Positions 16,240 to 24,272 of a stretch of 51,560 nt of DNA are shown here, piece after piece (position 1 is the first letter of the stretch; each line of letters starts with the position of its first letter). Below the pieces are notes generated by a model. The model was not told the DNA's origin and did not search any database. It saw only the letters and a program-made list of their open reading frames with translations. Source of the DNA: an uncultured Clostridia bacterium (GTDB lineage Bacteria; Bacillota; Clostridia; Lachnospirales; Anaerotignaceae). The position numbers and the translations under genes are program-made. The stretch is from contig CALCGT010000019.1 in NCBI GenBank assembly GCA_937901125.1, forward strand, positions 1 to 51,560, read 5' to 3'.

Positions 16240-17082
16240 TTATGTCAGAGGTGCAAAGCCAACTGCTTCGAATACCTGACTTGCTGCTTCCTCCGTCAGA
16301 AAATCCAGAAAAGCCTGGGCTGCTTCCGGATTTTTGCTGATATTTAAAACGACCGCTGGATAGATGACCTGTCCGCACATTTCCGCCGTTGCAGTGTCCA
16401 CCACGGTCAGCCCAGCAGAATGGGCATCGGTGCTGTAGATGATACCACAATCCATCGCTCCTTCAGAAACCTGTGTGGTTACTTCCTTTACATTAGAGCC
16501 ATAGGTGATGCAGCCTGCCTTTGCCAGTGTTTTTTCCCTCAGTCCATAGTAGTCAAAAATTTTCTGTGTATACTGGCCAACGGGAACGTCCGCATTCCCC
16601 ATAGCCAGCAGCACCGTGCCATTGTTCAAGCCTTCTGCCAGTGCATCATAGGAAGTGATGCCCGCAGGATTCTCTTCAGGAACAGCCAAAACCACTTTAT
16701 TTTCCAACAGGTCGATACGGCTGCCCTGCAGCACAAAATCTAGACCTTCAGGGTTTGCATCCGCCCCTGCCGTGCTGTCCAGCTGGTTCATCTGTTTCGG
16801 TGCCGCGGAAATGAATACATCACAATCCGCGCCTTCCTCAATCTGCGTCTTTAATGTACCGGAAGAGTCAAAATTAAATACCAGCGTCACATTTGGTGCC
16901 ACTTCTTTGTAAAGTTCTGCGATCTCTATCAATGTTTCTGTCATAGATGCCGCAGCAAATACGGTCAGTTCCGCCGCTTCTACAGTTTTCTCCGCAACGG
17001 ATTCTGTTTCTGCACTTCCGCAACCGGTCAGCATCCCAATGGTCATACCCAATGCCAACAGCATTGCAGTTATTTTTTTCAT
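16240..17082 (-). CDS. modA: Molybdate-binding lipoprotein
   Basis: Extracellular binding protein of the ModABC importer. The 280-residue precursor has a lipoprotein signal (MKKITAMLLALG... with lipobox LTGC) and the ModA core: TVFAAASMTETLIEIAELY, FNFDSSGTLKTQIEEGADCD and CDVFISAAPKQM, which hold the oxyanion ligands. AAGGAGGAAAAAAGC precedes the ATG; a much longer upstream frame is not supported. It lies 35 nt after the MoeA-like gene, within the cofactor operon. Confidence 0.95.
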   Translation of the reverse strand: MKKITAMLLALGMTIGMLTGCGSAETESVAEKTVEAAELTVFAAASMTETLIEIAELYKEVAPNVTLVFNFDSSGTLKTQIEEGADCDVFISAAPKQMNQLDSTAGADANPEGLDFVLQGSRIDLLENKVVLAVPEENPAGITSYDALAEGLNNGTVLLAMGNADVPVGQYTQKIFDYYGLREKTLAKAGCITYGSNVKEVTTQVSEGAMDCGIIYSTDAHSAGLTVVDTATAEMCGQVIYPAVVLNISKNPEAAQAFLDFLTEEAASQVFEAVGFAPLT

Positions 17083-17116
17083 GCTTTTTTCCTCCTTAAT
17101 CTGAAAAGGGACACTT

Positions 17117-18136
17117 TCACTTTCCAAAACCACAGTTGGGGAAGGTACAAACGGGACAGGACAGGCATAAGCCCCCTTCTCCCAACACATGGAAATCCTC
17201 TGCCCGCAGCTTTTCTCCTGCCAGCACTCTGGGCAGAACCAAATCGAAGATGGTTCTTCTGGCATACATCACACAGCCGGGAAGCCCCATGATGGGGATA
17301 TCCTCTTTGCCATATGCCAGCAGGAACATTGCCCCCGGCAAAACCGGCGCGCCATAGGTCACCACTTCCTCAGCAACACTCCTGATGGCGGCAGGGGTCC
17401 TGTCATCGGGGTCTACACTCATGCCCCCTGTGCAGATGATCATATCTGCCCCCTGCTCTAAAAGCTCTCGAATGCAGGATTCTATCCTTTCCGGGTCGTC
17501 ATTGGAAAGCTTTCGTCCGCTAACTTCCATTCCGTATTCAGCCAGCTTTTCTTCAATCACAGGGGTAAAGGTATCCTCTATCCTTCCGTAAAACACTTCA
17601 TTCCCCGTTGCCACAATGCCGACCTTCTTTTTCAGAAAGGGCTTGATCTGGAAAATCGGTCTGCCATTGCTGACCTTTTTTGCCTGCTCCATTTTTTCCT
17701 TTTCGATGACCAAGGGGATAATACGGGTTCCGGCGATCTTGTCCCCTTTTCTGACAGGGAAATCCCCATGGCGGCTGGCAATCATCATTTCTCCCAGAGC
17801 ATTCACGCCCTGCAAAATCTCTCTGTCAATTTTCAAAAGCCCATCGCAATCAGCAATGACCTCGATTTTTCCTTCCTTCACTGCGGAAGGGTGCATATTT
17901 TCATTTTTGCAAATATCGTATAAAATCTGCGCCGCATCATTTTCATGGAGCATATTTTCATTGTTTTCCCAAATATAAATATGATCTTTCCCGACACTCA
18001 GCAGCACAGGTATATCCTCCTCCCGGACGATATGTCCCTTGCGGAATACCGCATCCTTCGTTACACCTTTGATGATCTGGGTAATATCATGGCATAAAAT
18101 CTGCCCCACGGCCTCCTCTGTTTTCATCAATTTCAT
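17117..18136 (-). CDS. MoeA-like molybdopterin-binding protein with Cys tail
   Basis: A 339-residue protein related to the molybdotransferase MoeA. The N-terminal half (MKLMKTEEAVGQILCHDIT) is followed by the molybdopterin-binding fold (VGIVATGNEVFYGRIEDTF, IICTGGMSVDPDDRTPAAI, GLPGCVMYARRTIFDLV). The C-terminus ends CLSCPVCTFPNCGFGK, four closely spaced Cys suited to metal or cluster binding. This type regularly occurs in selenium-dependent hydroxylase clusters and is probably specialised for cofactor insertion or selenation there (inference). GGAGGAGAACTCCC precedes the start, which overlaps the upstream gene by about 50 nt. Confidence 0.85.
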   Translation of the reverse strand: MKLMKTEEAVGQILCHDITQIIKGVTKDAVFRKGHIVREEDIPVLLSVGKDHIYIWENNENMLHENDAAQILYDICKNENMHPSAVKEGKIEVIADCDGLLKIDREILQGVNALGEMMIASRHGDFPVRKGDKIAGTRIIPLVIEKEKMEQAKKVSNGRPIFQIKPFLKKKVGIVATGNEVFYGRIEDTFTPVIEEKLAEYGMEVSGRKLSNDDPERIESCIRELLEQGADMIICTGGMSVDPDDRTPAAIRSVAEEVVTYGAPVLPGAMFLLAYGKEDIPIMGLPGCVMYARRTIFDLVLPRVLAGEKLRAEDFHVLGEGGLCLSCPVCTFPNCGFGK

Positions 18137-18722
18137 GGGAGTTCTCCTCCTTTCTCCTCTTTTTTGCACAGTACGCCTGCAGGTTTTTCAGATCCTCCGG
18201 CGTATCTATATCAAATAGTTCATATTCCTCCATTGCCTGTATGACTTTTACCCGCTCCCCGTATTTTCCGATCAGGTAAGAACCGCCCTTCTTTTCCGGC
18301 AGTGACTGCAATTCTGCAAAATATCTTTTATCGAATAAGACGGGCATACCCGTTTTTTTCCCATAGGCCAAACGAAGGATATGGCCTTCCTGAAATGCAT
18401 CCAGCATACGCAACAGGCTTTCCCCGCGCAGAAGTGGCTGGTCACAAGGGCAGAAAAGAACACCGTCCATCCCTTCCATGGAAGCTATGCCCAAGCGCAC
18501 GGTATCATTGCGATTGGGCAGGCTATGATAGATGACTTTCACGCCCTTCTTTCGACAAAACGCTGCCGTTTCTTCGCTTCTTGTTACTACCACCCGTCGG
18601 GCAAAAATCCCTTCTGTTGTGTCCAATATCCGTTCCAAAAAGGTTTTCCCCTCCAGCTTCGCGAGCAGCTTATTTTGCCCAAAACGGGCACTCAGCCCAG
18701 ATGCCATAATAACACAGCCCAT
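18087..18722 (-). CDS. Molybdenum cofactor nucleotidyltransferase (MocA/MobA-like)
   Basis: Predicted to transfer a nucleotide to the molybdenum cofactor, usually CMP for hydroxylases of the xanthine dehydrogenase family. Motifs of the NTP transferase fold: MASGLSARFGQNKLLAKLEG at the N-terminus, VLFCPCDQPLLRGESLLRML and KKTGMPVLFDKRYF. About 211 residues from the start MGCVIMASGL; longer in-frame starts lie inside the preceding regulator gene. No strong ribosome site is visible at this start, so translation may be coupled. The Cys and Pro around CPCDQP match MocA-type enzymes. Confidence 0.88.
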   Translation of the reverse strand: MGCVIMASGLSARFGQNKLLAKLEGKTFLERILDTTEGIFARRVVVTRSEETAAFCRKKGVKVIYHSLPNRNDTVRLGIASMEGMDGVLFCPCDQPLLRGESLLRMLDAFQEGHILRLAYGKKTGMPVLFDKRYFAELQSLPEKKGGSYLIGKYGERVKVIQAMEEYELFDIDTPEDLKNLQAYCAKKRRKEENSHEIDENRGGRGADFMP

Positions 18723-18750
18723 TTTGAGGGAATTCTTTTTCTTCTCGCCA

Positions 18751-19083
18751 TTATTCCGAAAAGAATTCCTTGTAGAGTTTTCTGTTGGCTTCATAACACG
18801 CCTCCCGATACCCTTCATATTTCTCTAAAAATATCTTTGCCTCCGGGGTCAAGCAGCTGCCGCCGCCCCCTTTTCCGCCGATGGTCTTTTCCGTCAGTAG
18901 AAAACCCAATGCCTTCTCCGCTCGGCTCACCATGGAAAGAGCTTTGCTGTAGGAAAGGTTCATTTTTGCCGCCGCCCCTCTCAGGGAACCACATTCCTCA
19001 ATGCCGTGAAGCAGTCTGCAGGGGCCTTCTCCGAAAAATCGCTGATCGCCTTCATATAAAAAGATGCTCGTTGCTTCTCTCAT
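18751..19083 (-). CDS. ModE-like winged helix regulator
   Basis: A 110-residue DNA-binding protein with the N-terminal ModE/LysR-type winged helix: GEGPCRLLHGIEECGSLRGA, AAKMNLSYSKALSMVSRAE and KTIGGKGGGGSCLT are all characteristic of the ModE N-terminal domain. The molybdate-binding TOBE pair of full ModE is absent, so the ligand may be sensed by a partner or not at all. It sits inside the cluster between yqeB and the nucleotidyltransferase and probably controls molybdenum genes (inference). GGGAGGAAGAAGC lies before the ATG. Confidence 0.88.
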   Translation of the reverse strand: MREATSIFLYEGDQRFFGEGPCRLLHGIEECGSLRGAAAKMNLSYSKALSMVSRAEKALGFLLTEKTIGGKGGGGSCLTPEAKIFLEKYEGYREACYEANRKLYKEFFSE

Positions 19084-19110
19084 GCTTCTTCCTCCCGCAA
19101 ATGCTGATAT

Positions 19111-19920
19111 CTATGCTTTGTTTTTCAAATGCAAGATGGTCTCTACCACGCCGCCGGCGATACATCTGGCCTTATCGGAAATGGTGAAGCAGTTTTCAAA
19201 TTCCTGCAGTCTGGGGTCAATATCTGCAATCTTGAACCCCTTTGTCACAGGGTATCCATCCCGAATCAGTCCCCGCAACAGACCATCAATGCTAGCAACA
19301 ACAGGAATGTTCCCTTCTTGGGTTTCAATCAGGGCGATGGTCTCCCCTTTTTGCACCGTATCCGTAATTTTTTTGACATTTCTCATCACACCTGTCGCTG
19401 GGCTATGGAGGACACGTTCCTTACTGAAGCCTGCGATCACGCCGGGAATCCCCGTATTTTTGATGGCTTCTCCTTCATAAATGACTCTGCCAAGGGAATG
19501 TCCCCGCATAGTCTCGATGACAGCATCCACATCTTCCCCTGCGGTAAAGCCGGGGCCCAAGGCCACTGTGATGGGTGCCATGCCCTTATGGGTGCCAAGG
19601 TTCTTCTTCGCTAGAATCCCATCCACCACAGCCACGGGGCAGAGCTGCCCGATGCAGTCTCCCGCAGGGTCGATAAGCATAGCCAGCTTTCCCTGTTCCA
19701 AGAGAGCAACCGCTTCTTCCGCCGTTCTCGCCAGTGTGCAGGTCAAATCCTCCACTGTCTGTGTCCCATTATAAACGGCTTCGGAAAATGCCACATTCCT
19801 GCGGATGGCAGAGGGATTTTCTGTTTCCAGAATCAAAACTTTGAACCCGCATTGATACAATTTATAAATCGTCCCAGTGGCGATATCCCCGCCGCCTCTG
19901 ACGATAACCAGATTTTCCAT
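19111..19920 (-). CDS. yqeB: YqeB, selenium-dependent molybdenum hydroxylase system protein
   Basis: A 269-residue protein of the EF2563/YqeB family, found together with orphan SelD and molybdenum hydroxylases. The N-terminus LVIVRGGGDIATGTIYKLYQ is a Rossmann-like glycine-rich loop; further family segments are AMLIDPAGDCIGQLCPVAVV and MAPITVALGPGFTAGEDVDA. The exact reaction is not established; a role in making or inserting the labile selenium ligand is inferred from its neighbourhood (SelD, YedF, XDH). The ATG at 19920 is preferred over a TTG five codons earlier because GGAAGGGATAGGA precedes it. Confidence 0.9.
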   Translation of the reverse strand: MENLVIVRGGGDIATGTIYKLYQCGFKVLILETENPSAIRRNVAFSEAVYNGTQTVEDLTCTLARTAEEAVALLEQGKLAMLIDPAGDCIGQLCPVAVVDGILAKKNLGTHKGMAPITVALGPGFTAGEDVDAVIETMRGHSLGRVIYEGEAIKNTGIPGVIAGFSKERVLHSPATGVMRNVKKITDTVQKGETIALIETQEGNIPVVASIDGLLRGLIRDGYPVTKGFKIADIDPRLQEFENCFTISDKARCIAGGVVETILHLKNKA

Positions 19921-19937
19921 TCCTATCCCTTCCAACT

Positions 19938-20576
19938 TTATGGTCTGATAATGGTTTTTGCCTGTTCCATCTTTTCTACGATTTCATACATATTTGTCAC
20001 ACTGCCTACTGCCAGCTTGTCCTTAATGCCGTAAAAATCAAGACAGGTGCCGCAGGTCAGGATATTGACCCCTTCCGCCTCCAGAATCTTCAGGTCTTCC
20101 AGTGTATCTGCCCCTTCGCAGGTCAAGTATGCCCCTGTGTTATAGCAAAGAACGGTCTCAGGCAGAACATCCTGCTTGGTTACAGCGAAAACAAAAGCCT
20201 TTATCAAAGAAGTCCCCAGCTTTTCCTCCCCTGTACCCATCACATTGGCAGAAAACACAATGACCATGCCATTTTTCCTGACATTCACTGTGCAAGAGAC
20301 TTCCTCTTCCTGTTCTTCCACTTCTGCTGTCTGAACAGTACCTTCTGCGGAAACCACCTGAATGGTCACTTCATATTCCTTTTCCGCTTTCTTTTCACCT
20401 GTGGCTGTATAGCCCTTCTGCTTTGCAAATTTCTGTAAATTCTGCACAGCGATCTCATTATCCACCAAAATAGTCAGCACATCGCCCATGTGCAGCTCTT
20501 CCGCTGCTTTTTTTGCATTGACTACAGGCAGAGGACAAGCCAATCCTCTTGCATCTACGATTTTCTTTTCCATCAT
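19938..20576 (-). CDS. yedF: YedF, sulfurtransferase-like selenium metabolism protein
   Basis: A 212-residue two-domain protein. Residues 1-75 are a TusA/SirA domain (VDARGLACPLPVVNAKKAAE) whose CPLP Cys can carry a chalcogen. An acidic linker rich in Glu (VEEQEEEV) follows, then a DsrE-like domain with a Cys pair in ILTCGTCLDFYGI. Proteins of this layout accompany orphan SelD genes and probably bind and hand on selenium. It starts directly at the end of the desulfurase gene (GGAGGAATAAATG). Confidence 0.92.
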   Translation of the reverse strand: MMEKKIVDARGLACPLPVVNAKKAAEELHMGDVLTILVDNEIAVQNLQKFAKQKGYTATGEKKAEKEYEVTIQVVSAEGTVQTAEVEEQEEEVSCTVNVRKNGMVIVFSANVMGTGEEKLGTSLIKAFVFAVTKQDVLPETVLCYNTGAYLTCEGADTLEDLKILEAEGVNILTCGTCLDFYGIKDKLAVGSVTNMYEIVEKMEQAKTIIRP

Positions 20577-21728
20577 TTATTCCTCCATTTTCTCCGGCTT
20601 TGCCAACTCCCTGATGGCTGCAATCGCCGTATCTGCTTCTTCCATCGTGTTAAAATGCGAAAAACTGAAGCGTACCGCTCCCTGCTCCACCGTGCCCAAT
20701 GCCTGATGCATCAGCGGGGCGCAATGGGCACCGGGGCGAGTGGAAATGCCATGGTGCATCGCCAAAGCATCGCTGACCTCCGCAGAATCATAGTCCCGGA
20801 TATTCAACGTAACGATAGCACAGCGTTCCTTTGCAGAAAAATCCCCGTATACCGTTACGCCTGGAATTTCCTTTACCCCTTCATAAAAATGCCACATCAA
20901 TTCCTGTTCTTTTTTGCGGATCGTATCTAATCCCATCTCCTGGAGATATCCCACTGCAGCCAGCAGCCCTGCTAGGCCATGGGCATTCAGCGTCCCCGCC
21001 TCCAATGCTGTGGGCATCTGGGCAGGGTGGGTCTTGCTGTAGGTCTGCACACCGCTGCCGCCGGAAAGCAATGGCTTTACCAGAACACCTTCCCGCACAT
21101 ACATCCCCCCTGTTCCCTGGGGGCCAAGGAGCCCTTTATGCCCCGTAAAACAGAGGATATCAATGTGCATTTCCTGCACATCGATGGGAAACACCCCTGC
21201 TGTCTGGGAAGCATCCACCACGAAAAGGATACCGTGCTTTTTTGCGATTTCCCCAATTCTCTTGATATCCACCAAATTTCCCGTCAGGTTTGAACCATGG
21301 GTACAGATGATGGCTTTTGTGTTTTCTTTGATGCTTTTTTCAAAATCAGCATAATCGATGCGCCCCTGTGGGTCGCTGGAGAGAATAGTCAGTTCTGTTC
21401 CTTTTTCTTCCATTTCATACAAAGGGCGCAGCACAGAATTATGCTCCAAAGCCGTTGTAATCAAATGATCGCCTTTCTCAACGATGCCCTTGATGGCAAT
21501 ATTCAGGCTCTCCGTAGAATTCATCGTAAAAACGATCTGCCTGGGGCTTTCTGCATAGAAAAGCTGTGCCAGTCTCTCCCTCGTATCGAATATGATGCGG
21601 GATGCATCCAAAGAATCATCGTGACCGCCTCTGCCTGCGTTCCCCATAGTACAAAGGGCATCTGTCACTGCCTGAATGACTGCTTCCGGCTTTCGCATGG
21701 TTGTCGCCGCATTATCTAAATAAATCAT
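20577..21728 (-). CDS. Cysteine desulfurase family protein (EF2568 type)
   Basis: PLP-dependent class V aminotransferase, 383 residues, expected to release sulfur or selenium from Cys or selenocysteine for cofactor loading. MIYLDNAATTMRKPEAV opens the protein; FVVDASQTAGVFPIDVQ holds the PLP-binding Asp region and DILCFTGHKGLLGPQGTGG the Schiff-base Lys. The mobile-loop Cys lies in STRPGAHCAPLMHQALG. The sequence corresponds to the subfamily known from orphan-SelD clusters. In this context selenium delivery for the molybdenum hydroxylase is the likely job. GAGGTGAGAAA precedes the ATG. Confidence 0.9.
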   Translation of the reverse strand: MIYLDNAATTMRKPEAVIQAVTDALCTMGNAGRGGHDDSLDASRIIFDTRERLAQLFYAESPRQIVFTMNSTESLNIAIKGIVEKGDHLITTALEHNSVLRPLYEMEEKGTELTILSSDPQGRIDYADFEKSIKENTKAIICTHGSNLTGNLVDIKRIGEIAKKHGILFVVDASQTAGVFPIDVQEMHIDILCFTGHKGLLGPQGTGGMYVREGVLVKPLLSGGSGVQTYSKTHPAQMPTALEAGTLNAHGLAGLLAAVGYLQEMGLDTIRKKEQELMWHFYEGVKEIPGVTVYGDFSAKERCAIVTLNIRDYDSAEVSDALAMHHGISTRPGAHCAPLMHQALGTVEQGAVRFSFSHFNTMEEADTAIAAIRELAKPEKMEE

Positions 21729-21737
21729 TTTCTCACC

Positions 21738-21974
21738 TCACACCATACATTCCTGCACCGCCTGGGGCATAATGCCATGCTGCTGCATCAATTCCCGCAG
21801 AGCTGCTTCGCTTTCGGGTTTCGCACACCACGCAAGGCCGCAGCCTGCAGAAATGGCACGGGGTACAGGAATGATTCTTCCCTCTGCCCCCGTTTCCTTG
21901 CAAGTCTTTTCCATAGCCATGGCTTCTGTTGTGGTATGGAAAGTGATGATTAGTTTTCGCTCTTTCCGAATCAT
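21738..21974 (-). CDS. DUF3343 family small protein
   Basis: A 78-residue protein with the DUF3343 pattern: a beta strand and helix (LIITFHTTTEAMAMEKTCKE), then IPVPRAISAGCGLAWCA with two Cys five residues apart. Proteins of this type sit between selD and the desulfurase in selenium-dependent hydroxylase clusters, as here (9 nt from each neighbour). A role in thiol or selenium handling fits the Cys pair but is unproven. AAGGTGGAAC precedes the start. Confidence 0.85.
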   Translation of the reverse strand: MIRKERKLIITFHTTTEAMAMEKTCKETGAEGRIIPVPRAISAGCGLAWCAKPESEAALRELMQQHGIMPQAVQECMV

Positions 21975-21982
21975 GTTCCACC

Positions 21983-23005
21983 TTATTTCACATAAATTTC
22001 AAATTCTTTTTTATCCGTGATCTCCCCAACAATAGCCGCAGGCAAACCCTTTTTCTGCATTTCTGCCACCATCGCTTGGGCATCCTCGGGATGCACTGCC
22101 AAAAGCAGCCCGCCGGAGGTCTGGGGGTCAAACAAAACTTCTTCCATAGTGAAAGAAATCTTTTCAAACTGCACATAGGGTTCCACATGGTTGCGGTTTT
22201 TCTGGGCCGCCGCCGTCAGATAGAATTCATCAGCATATTGCAGCACATTCTGCATGATAGGCACCTGCTCCGCAAATACACGGCAGGAATGTTTTCCATC
22301 CATCATTTCATGGAGATGCCCCAAAAAGCCAAAGCCCGTTACATCCGTACAGGCATGAATACGATAGTTTCTGGCAATCTCCGCCGCTGTTTTATTTAGT
22401 GTCGTCATGGATGCCACCGCTTCCTCCATAGCTTCTTCCGAAGCCTCGCCAATGCGATTGGCGGTACAGATGATGCCAACGCCCAGCTTCTTTGTCAAAA
22501 CCAGGCAGTCCCCTGTTTCCCCCATGTTATTGGGATAGATATGATCGGGATGGACGATGCCCATAACAGACAGTCCGTATTTTACCCCATCATCGGCAAT
22601 GGAATGGCCCCCTGCCAAGGTGCCCCCGGCTTCGACGACCTTTTCCGCACCTCCCTGCAATATTTTCCCCAGAATATTCAAATCCATATCCTCAGGGAAA
22701 CAAACGATATTCAAAGCTGTTTTCACTTCGCCGCCCATGGCAAATACATCGCTTAGGGCATTGGTGGCAGCGATTTGCCCAAAAAGATACGGGTCCTCCA
22801 CCATCGGCGGGAAGAAATCCAGCGTCTGCACAATGGCAGCGTCATCAGAAACACGGTATACCGCCGCATCATCCTTGCTGTCATAGCCAATCAATAAATT
22901 TTCATCCACAGGTCCTTTGGGCAGCATCCCCAAAACTCTGCTCAGCACGCCCGCGCCCAGCTTTGCCGTGCAGCCACCGCCCTTGCAAAATACGATATTT
23001 TCCAT
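21983..23005 (-). CDS. selD: Selenide, water dikinase (selenophosphate synthetase)
   Basis: Makes selenophosphate from selenide and ATP. The 340-residue protein starts MENIVFCKGGGCTAKLGAGV; the reactive position is encoded as Cys, not selenocysteine, followed by the conserved Lys. Further signatures are GYDSKDDAAVYRV, QIAATNALSDVFAMGG, TLAGGHSIADDG and TDVTGFGFLGHLHEM. No selA, selB or tRNA-Sec is visible in the window, so the product is likely used for the molybdenum hydroxylase selenium ligand (orphan SelD context). The ATG with GAGGT 8 nt upstream is preferred over a TTG two codons earlier. Confidence 0.95.
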   Translation of the reverse strand: MENIVFCKGGGCTAKLGAGVLSRVLGMLPKGPVDENLLIGYDSKDDAAVYRVSDDAAIVQTLDFFPPMVEDPYLFGQIAATNALSDVFAMGGEVKTALNIVCFPEDMDLNILGKILQGGAEKVVEAGGTLAGGHSIADDGVKYGLSVMGIVHPDHIYPNNMGETGDCLVLTKKLGVGIICTANRIGEASEEAMEEAVASMTTLNKTAAEIARNYRIHACTDVTGFGFLGHLHEMMDGKHSCRVFAEQVPIMQNVLQYADEFYLTAAAQKNRNHVEPYVQFEKISFTMEEVLFDPQTSGGLLLAVHPEDAQAMVAEMQKKGLPAAIVGEITDKKEFEIYVK

Positions 23006-23031
23006 AAACAACGACCTCTATTCCAATCTAC

Positions 23032-24180
23032 TTATTTTTGCAGCAATTCCACAAATGCAGACAGTCTTGTACTGATCTGCCCCACGTCAGAGGTAGAAAA
23101 ATCAACTTCCAGCCCCAGATAAGGCACATCCTTTTCTGCTGCGGTCTTTCTTACATAATGGGATTCAATGGCATAGGTGTGGCAGGCTGTCAGGATCAGT
23201 TCCATCACGCCATCTACCTGATATTCGTCGATCATCTGAGAAATATAATCCATACGAGTGGTATTGGGACTCATCACAGAGCAGTTGATGTTCAGATATT
23301 TTTTTGCCAATGCCCTTGTCACGGGCATGGTAGTATCTACCTTTTCCACCTTTTCACGGGTACCGTTGCAGCAGTCGAATGCAACTACATCTGCCCCCAT
23401 TTCTTCAATGACACGGATGGTCTTTTCACGGACGCCGCTGTTGGGGCAGCCTGTCACCAGAATACGAGGGCGTTTTGAAGGCTTTCCCTTGAAGTTTTCT
23501 TCCCAATCCTGCAAAACCTCTGCCGTTCTTTCTTCGATCAGGCGACATCTTTCCTCGATATCAGGATTGAAGCCCAACGCATCCAGTCTTGTACCGATCT
23601 CATAGCCGGAAATGGGTGCAGGGTTCAGCTTACCCAGTTCCAGAAAACGCAGCATGACCTCTCGTTCTCTATTCTTCACCGCAATGGCTTTTTTCACATC
23701 CTCTTCTGCGATGGTGATGCCATAGAAATCCTCTAATTTCTTCCAGAAGCTGATCACTTCCTTTTCCCACGCATCCAGAGCACCTTCATCCCTGCTGGAG
23801 GGCAGTTGCATCACATAGGTTTCCTTGATCTCATTCATCAGCTCAAACATTTTCTTTTTCCCATCGCAGGTGGTTTCGCCTACAATAAAATCAGAAAAAT
23901 AGAAATAGGGGCAAGTATCCTGCAAAGCAAAGCCATAGCTTGCTTTAATCAGAGGACAAAGATTTCTGGGCAGATGGTTTTCCGCCGCAGGGATCGGCTC
24001 TTCACTGCTGGCGCATAAGGAAACCACTGTGCCCCCTGCCGCTTCTACCAATTCTGTAGGAACAAAGGAGCAGTAAATGCCAACGACCTTTCTTCCTGTT
24101 TCCTTCAATGCTTTCATTTTCAGGAAACCATTCTTTCTTGCTTCTCCATAGTTTTCAAAGTTTTCAGGTAATATCAGCAT
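23032..24180 (-). CDS. Double-cubane-cluster reductase-like protein (HgdB/FldC superfamily)
   Basis: A 382-residue member of the 2-hydroxyacyl-CoA dehydratase D-component superfamily, closest by pattern to the YjiM/double-cubane cluster proteins. Likely cluster Cys lie in ENHLPRNLCPLIKASYGFAL, FIVGETTCDGKKKMFELM and MELILTACHTYAIESHYV. Such proteins carry an unusual Fe-S cluster and perform low-potential reductions after ATP-driven electron transfer from a partner activase (YjiL/HgdC type). No activase gene is visible nearby. It is the first gene after an intergenic terminator and directly precedes selD, so a role in selenium or hydroxylase chemistry is possible but unproven. GGAGG precedes the ATG. 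Confidence 0.85.
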   Translation of the reverse strand: MLILPENFENYGEARKNGFLKMKALKETGRKVVGIYCSFVPTELVEAAGGTVVSLCASSEEPIPAAENHLPRNLCPLIKASYGFALQDTCPYFYFSDFIVGETTCDGKKKMFELMNEIKETYVMQLPSSRDEGALDAWEKEVISFWKKLEDFYGITIAEEDVKKAIAVKNREREVMLRFLELGKLNPAPISGYEIGTRLDALGFNPDIEERCRLIEERTAEVLQDWEENFKGKPSKRPRILVTGCPNSGVREKTIRVIEEMGADVVAFDCCNGTREKVEKVDTTMPVTRALAKKYLNINCSVMSPNTTRMDYISQMIDEYQVDGVMELILTACHTYAIESHYVRKTAAEKDVPYLGLEVDFSTSDVGQISTRLSAFVELLQK

Positions 24181-24225
24181 AGCATATCCTCCGCCGTTGT
24201 TTTTTTTTAAATATAACGGTTATTC

Positions 24226-24266
24226 CAAAAAGGGCACTGAGGCAGTGACGGCCTGCAGTGCCTTTT
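24226..24266 (-). terminator. Hairpin terminator between xdhA and the double-cubane gene
   Basis: GGCACTG (24233-24239) pairs with CAGTGCC (24256-24262), flanked by A and T runs on both sides, so it can act in either direction. On the minus strand it lies between the XDH genes and the SelD group, so expression of the downstream half may depend on read-through or an unseen promoter. Confidence 0.7.
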
Positions 24267-24272
24267 ATTTTT

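Noticed and set aside
22960..23005. Selenocysteine in SelD
   Set aside because: The reactive position is encoded by a normal Cys codon and no in-frame TGA occurs within the selD frame.
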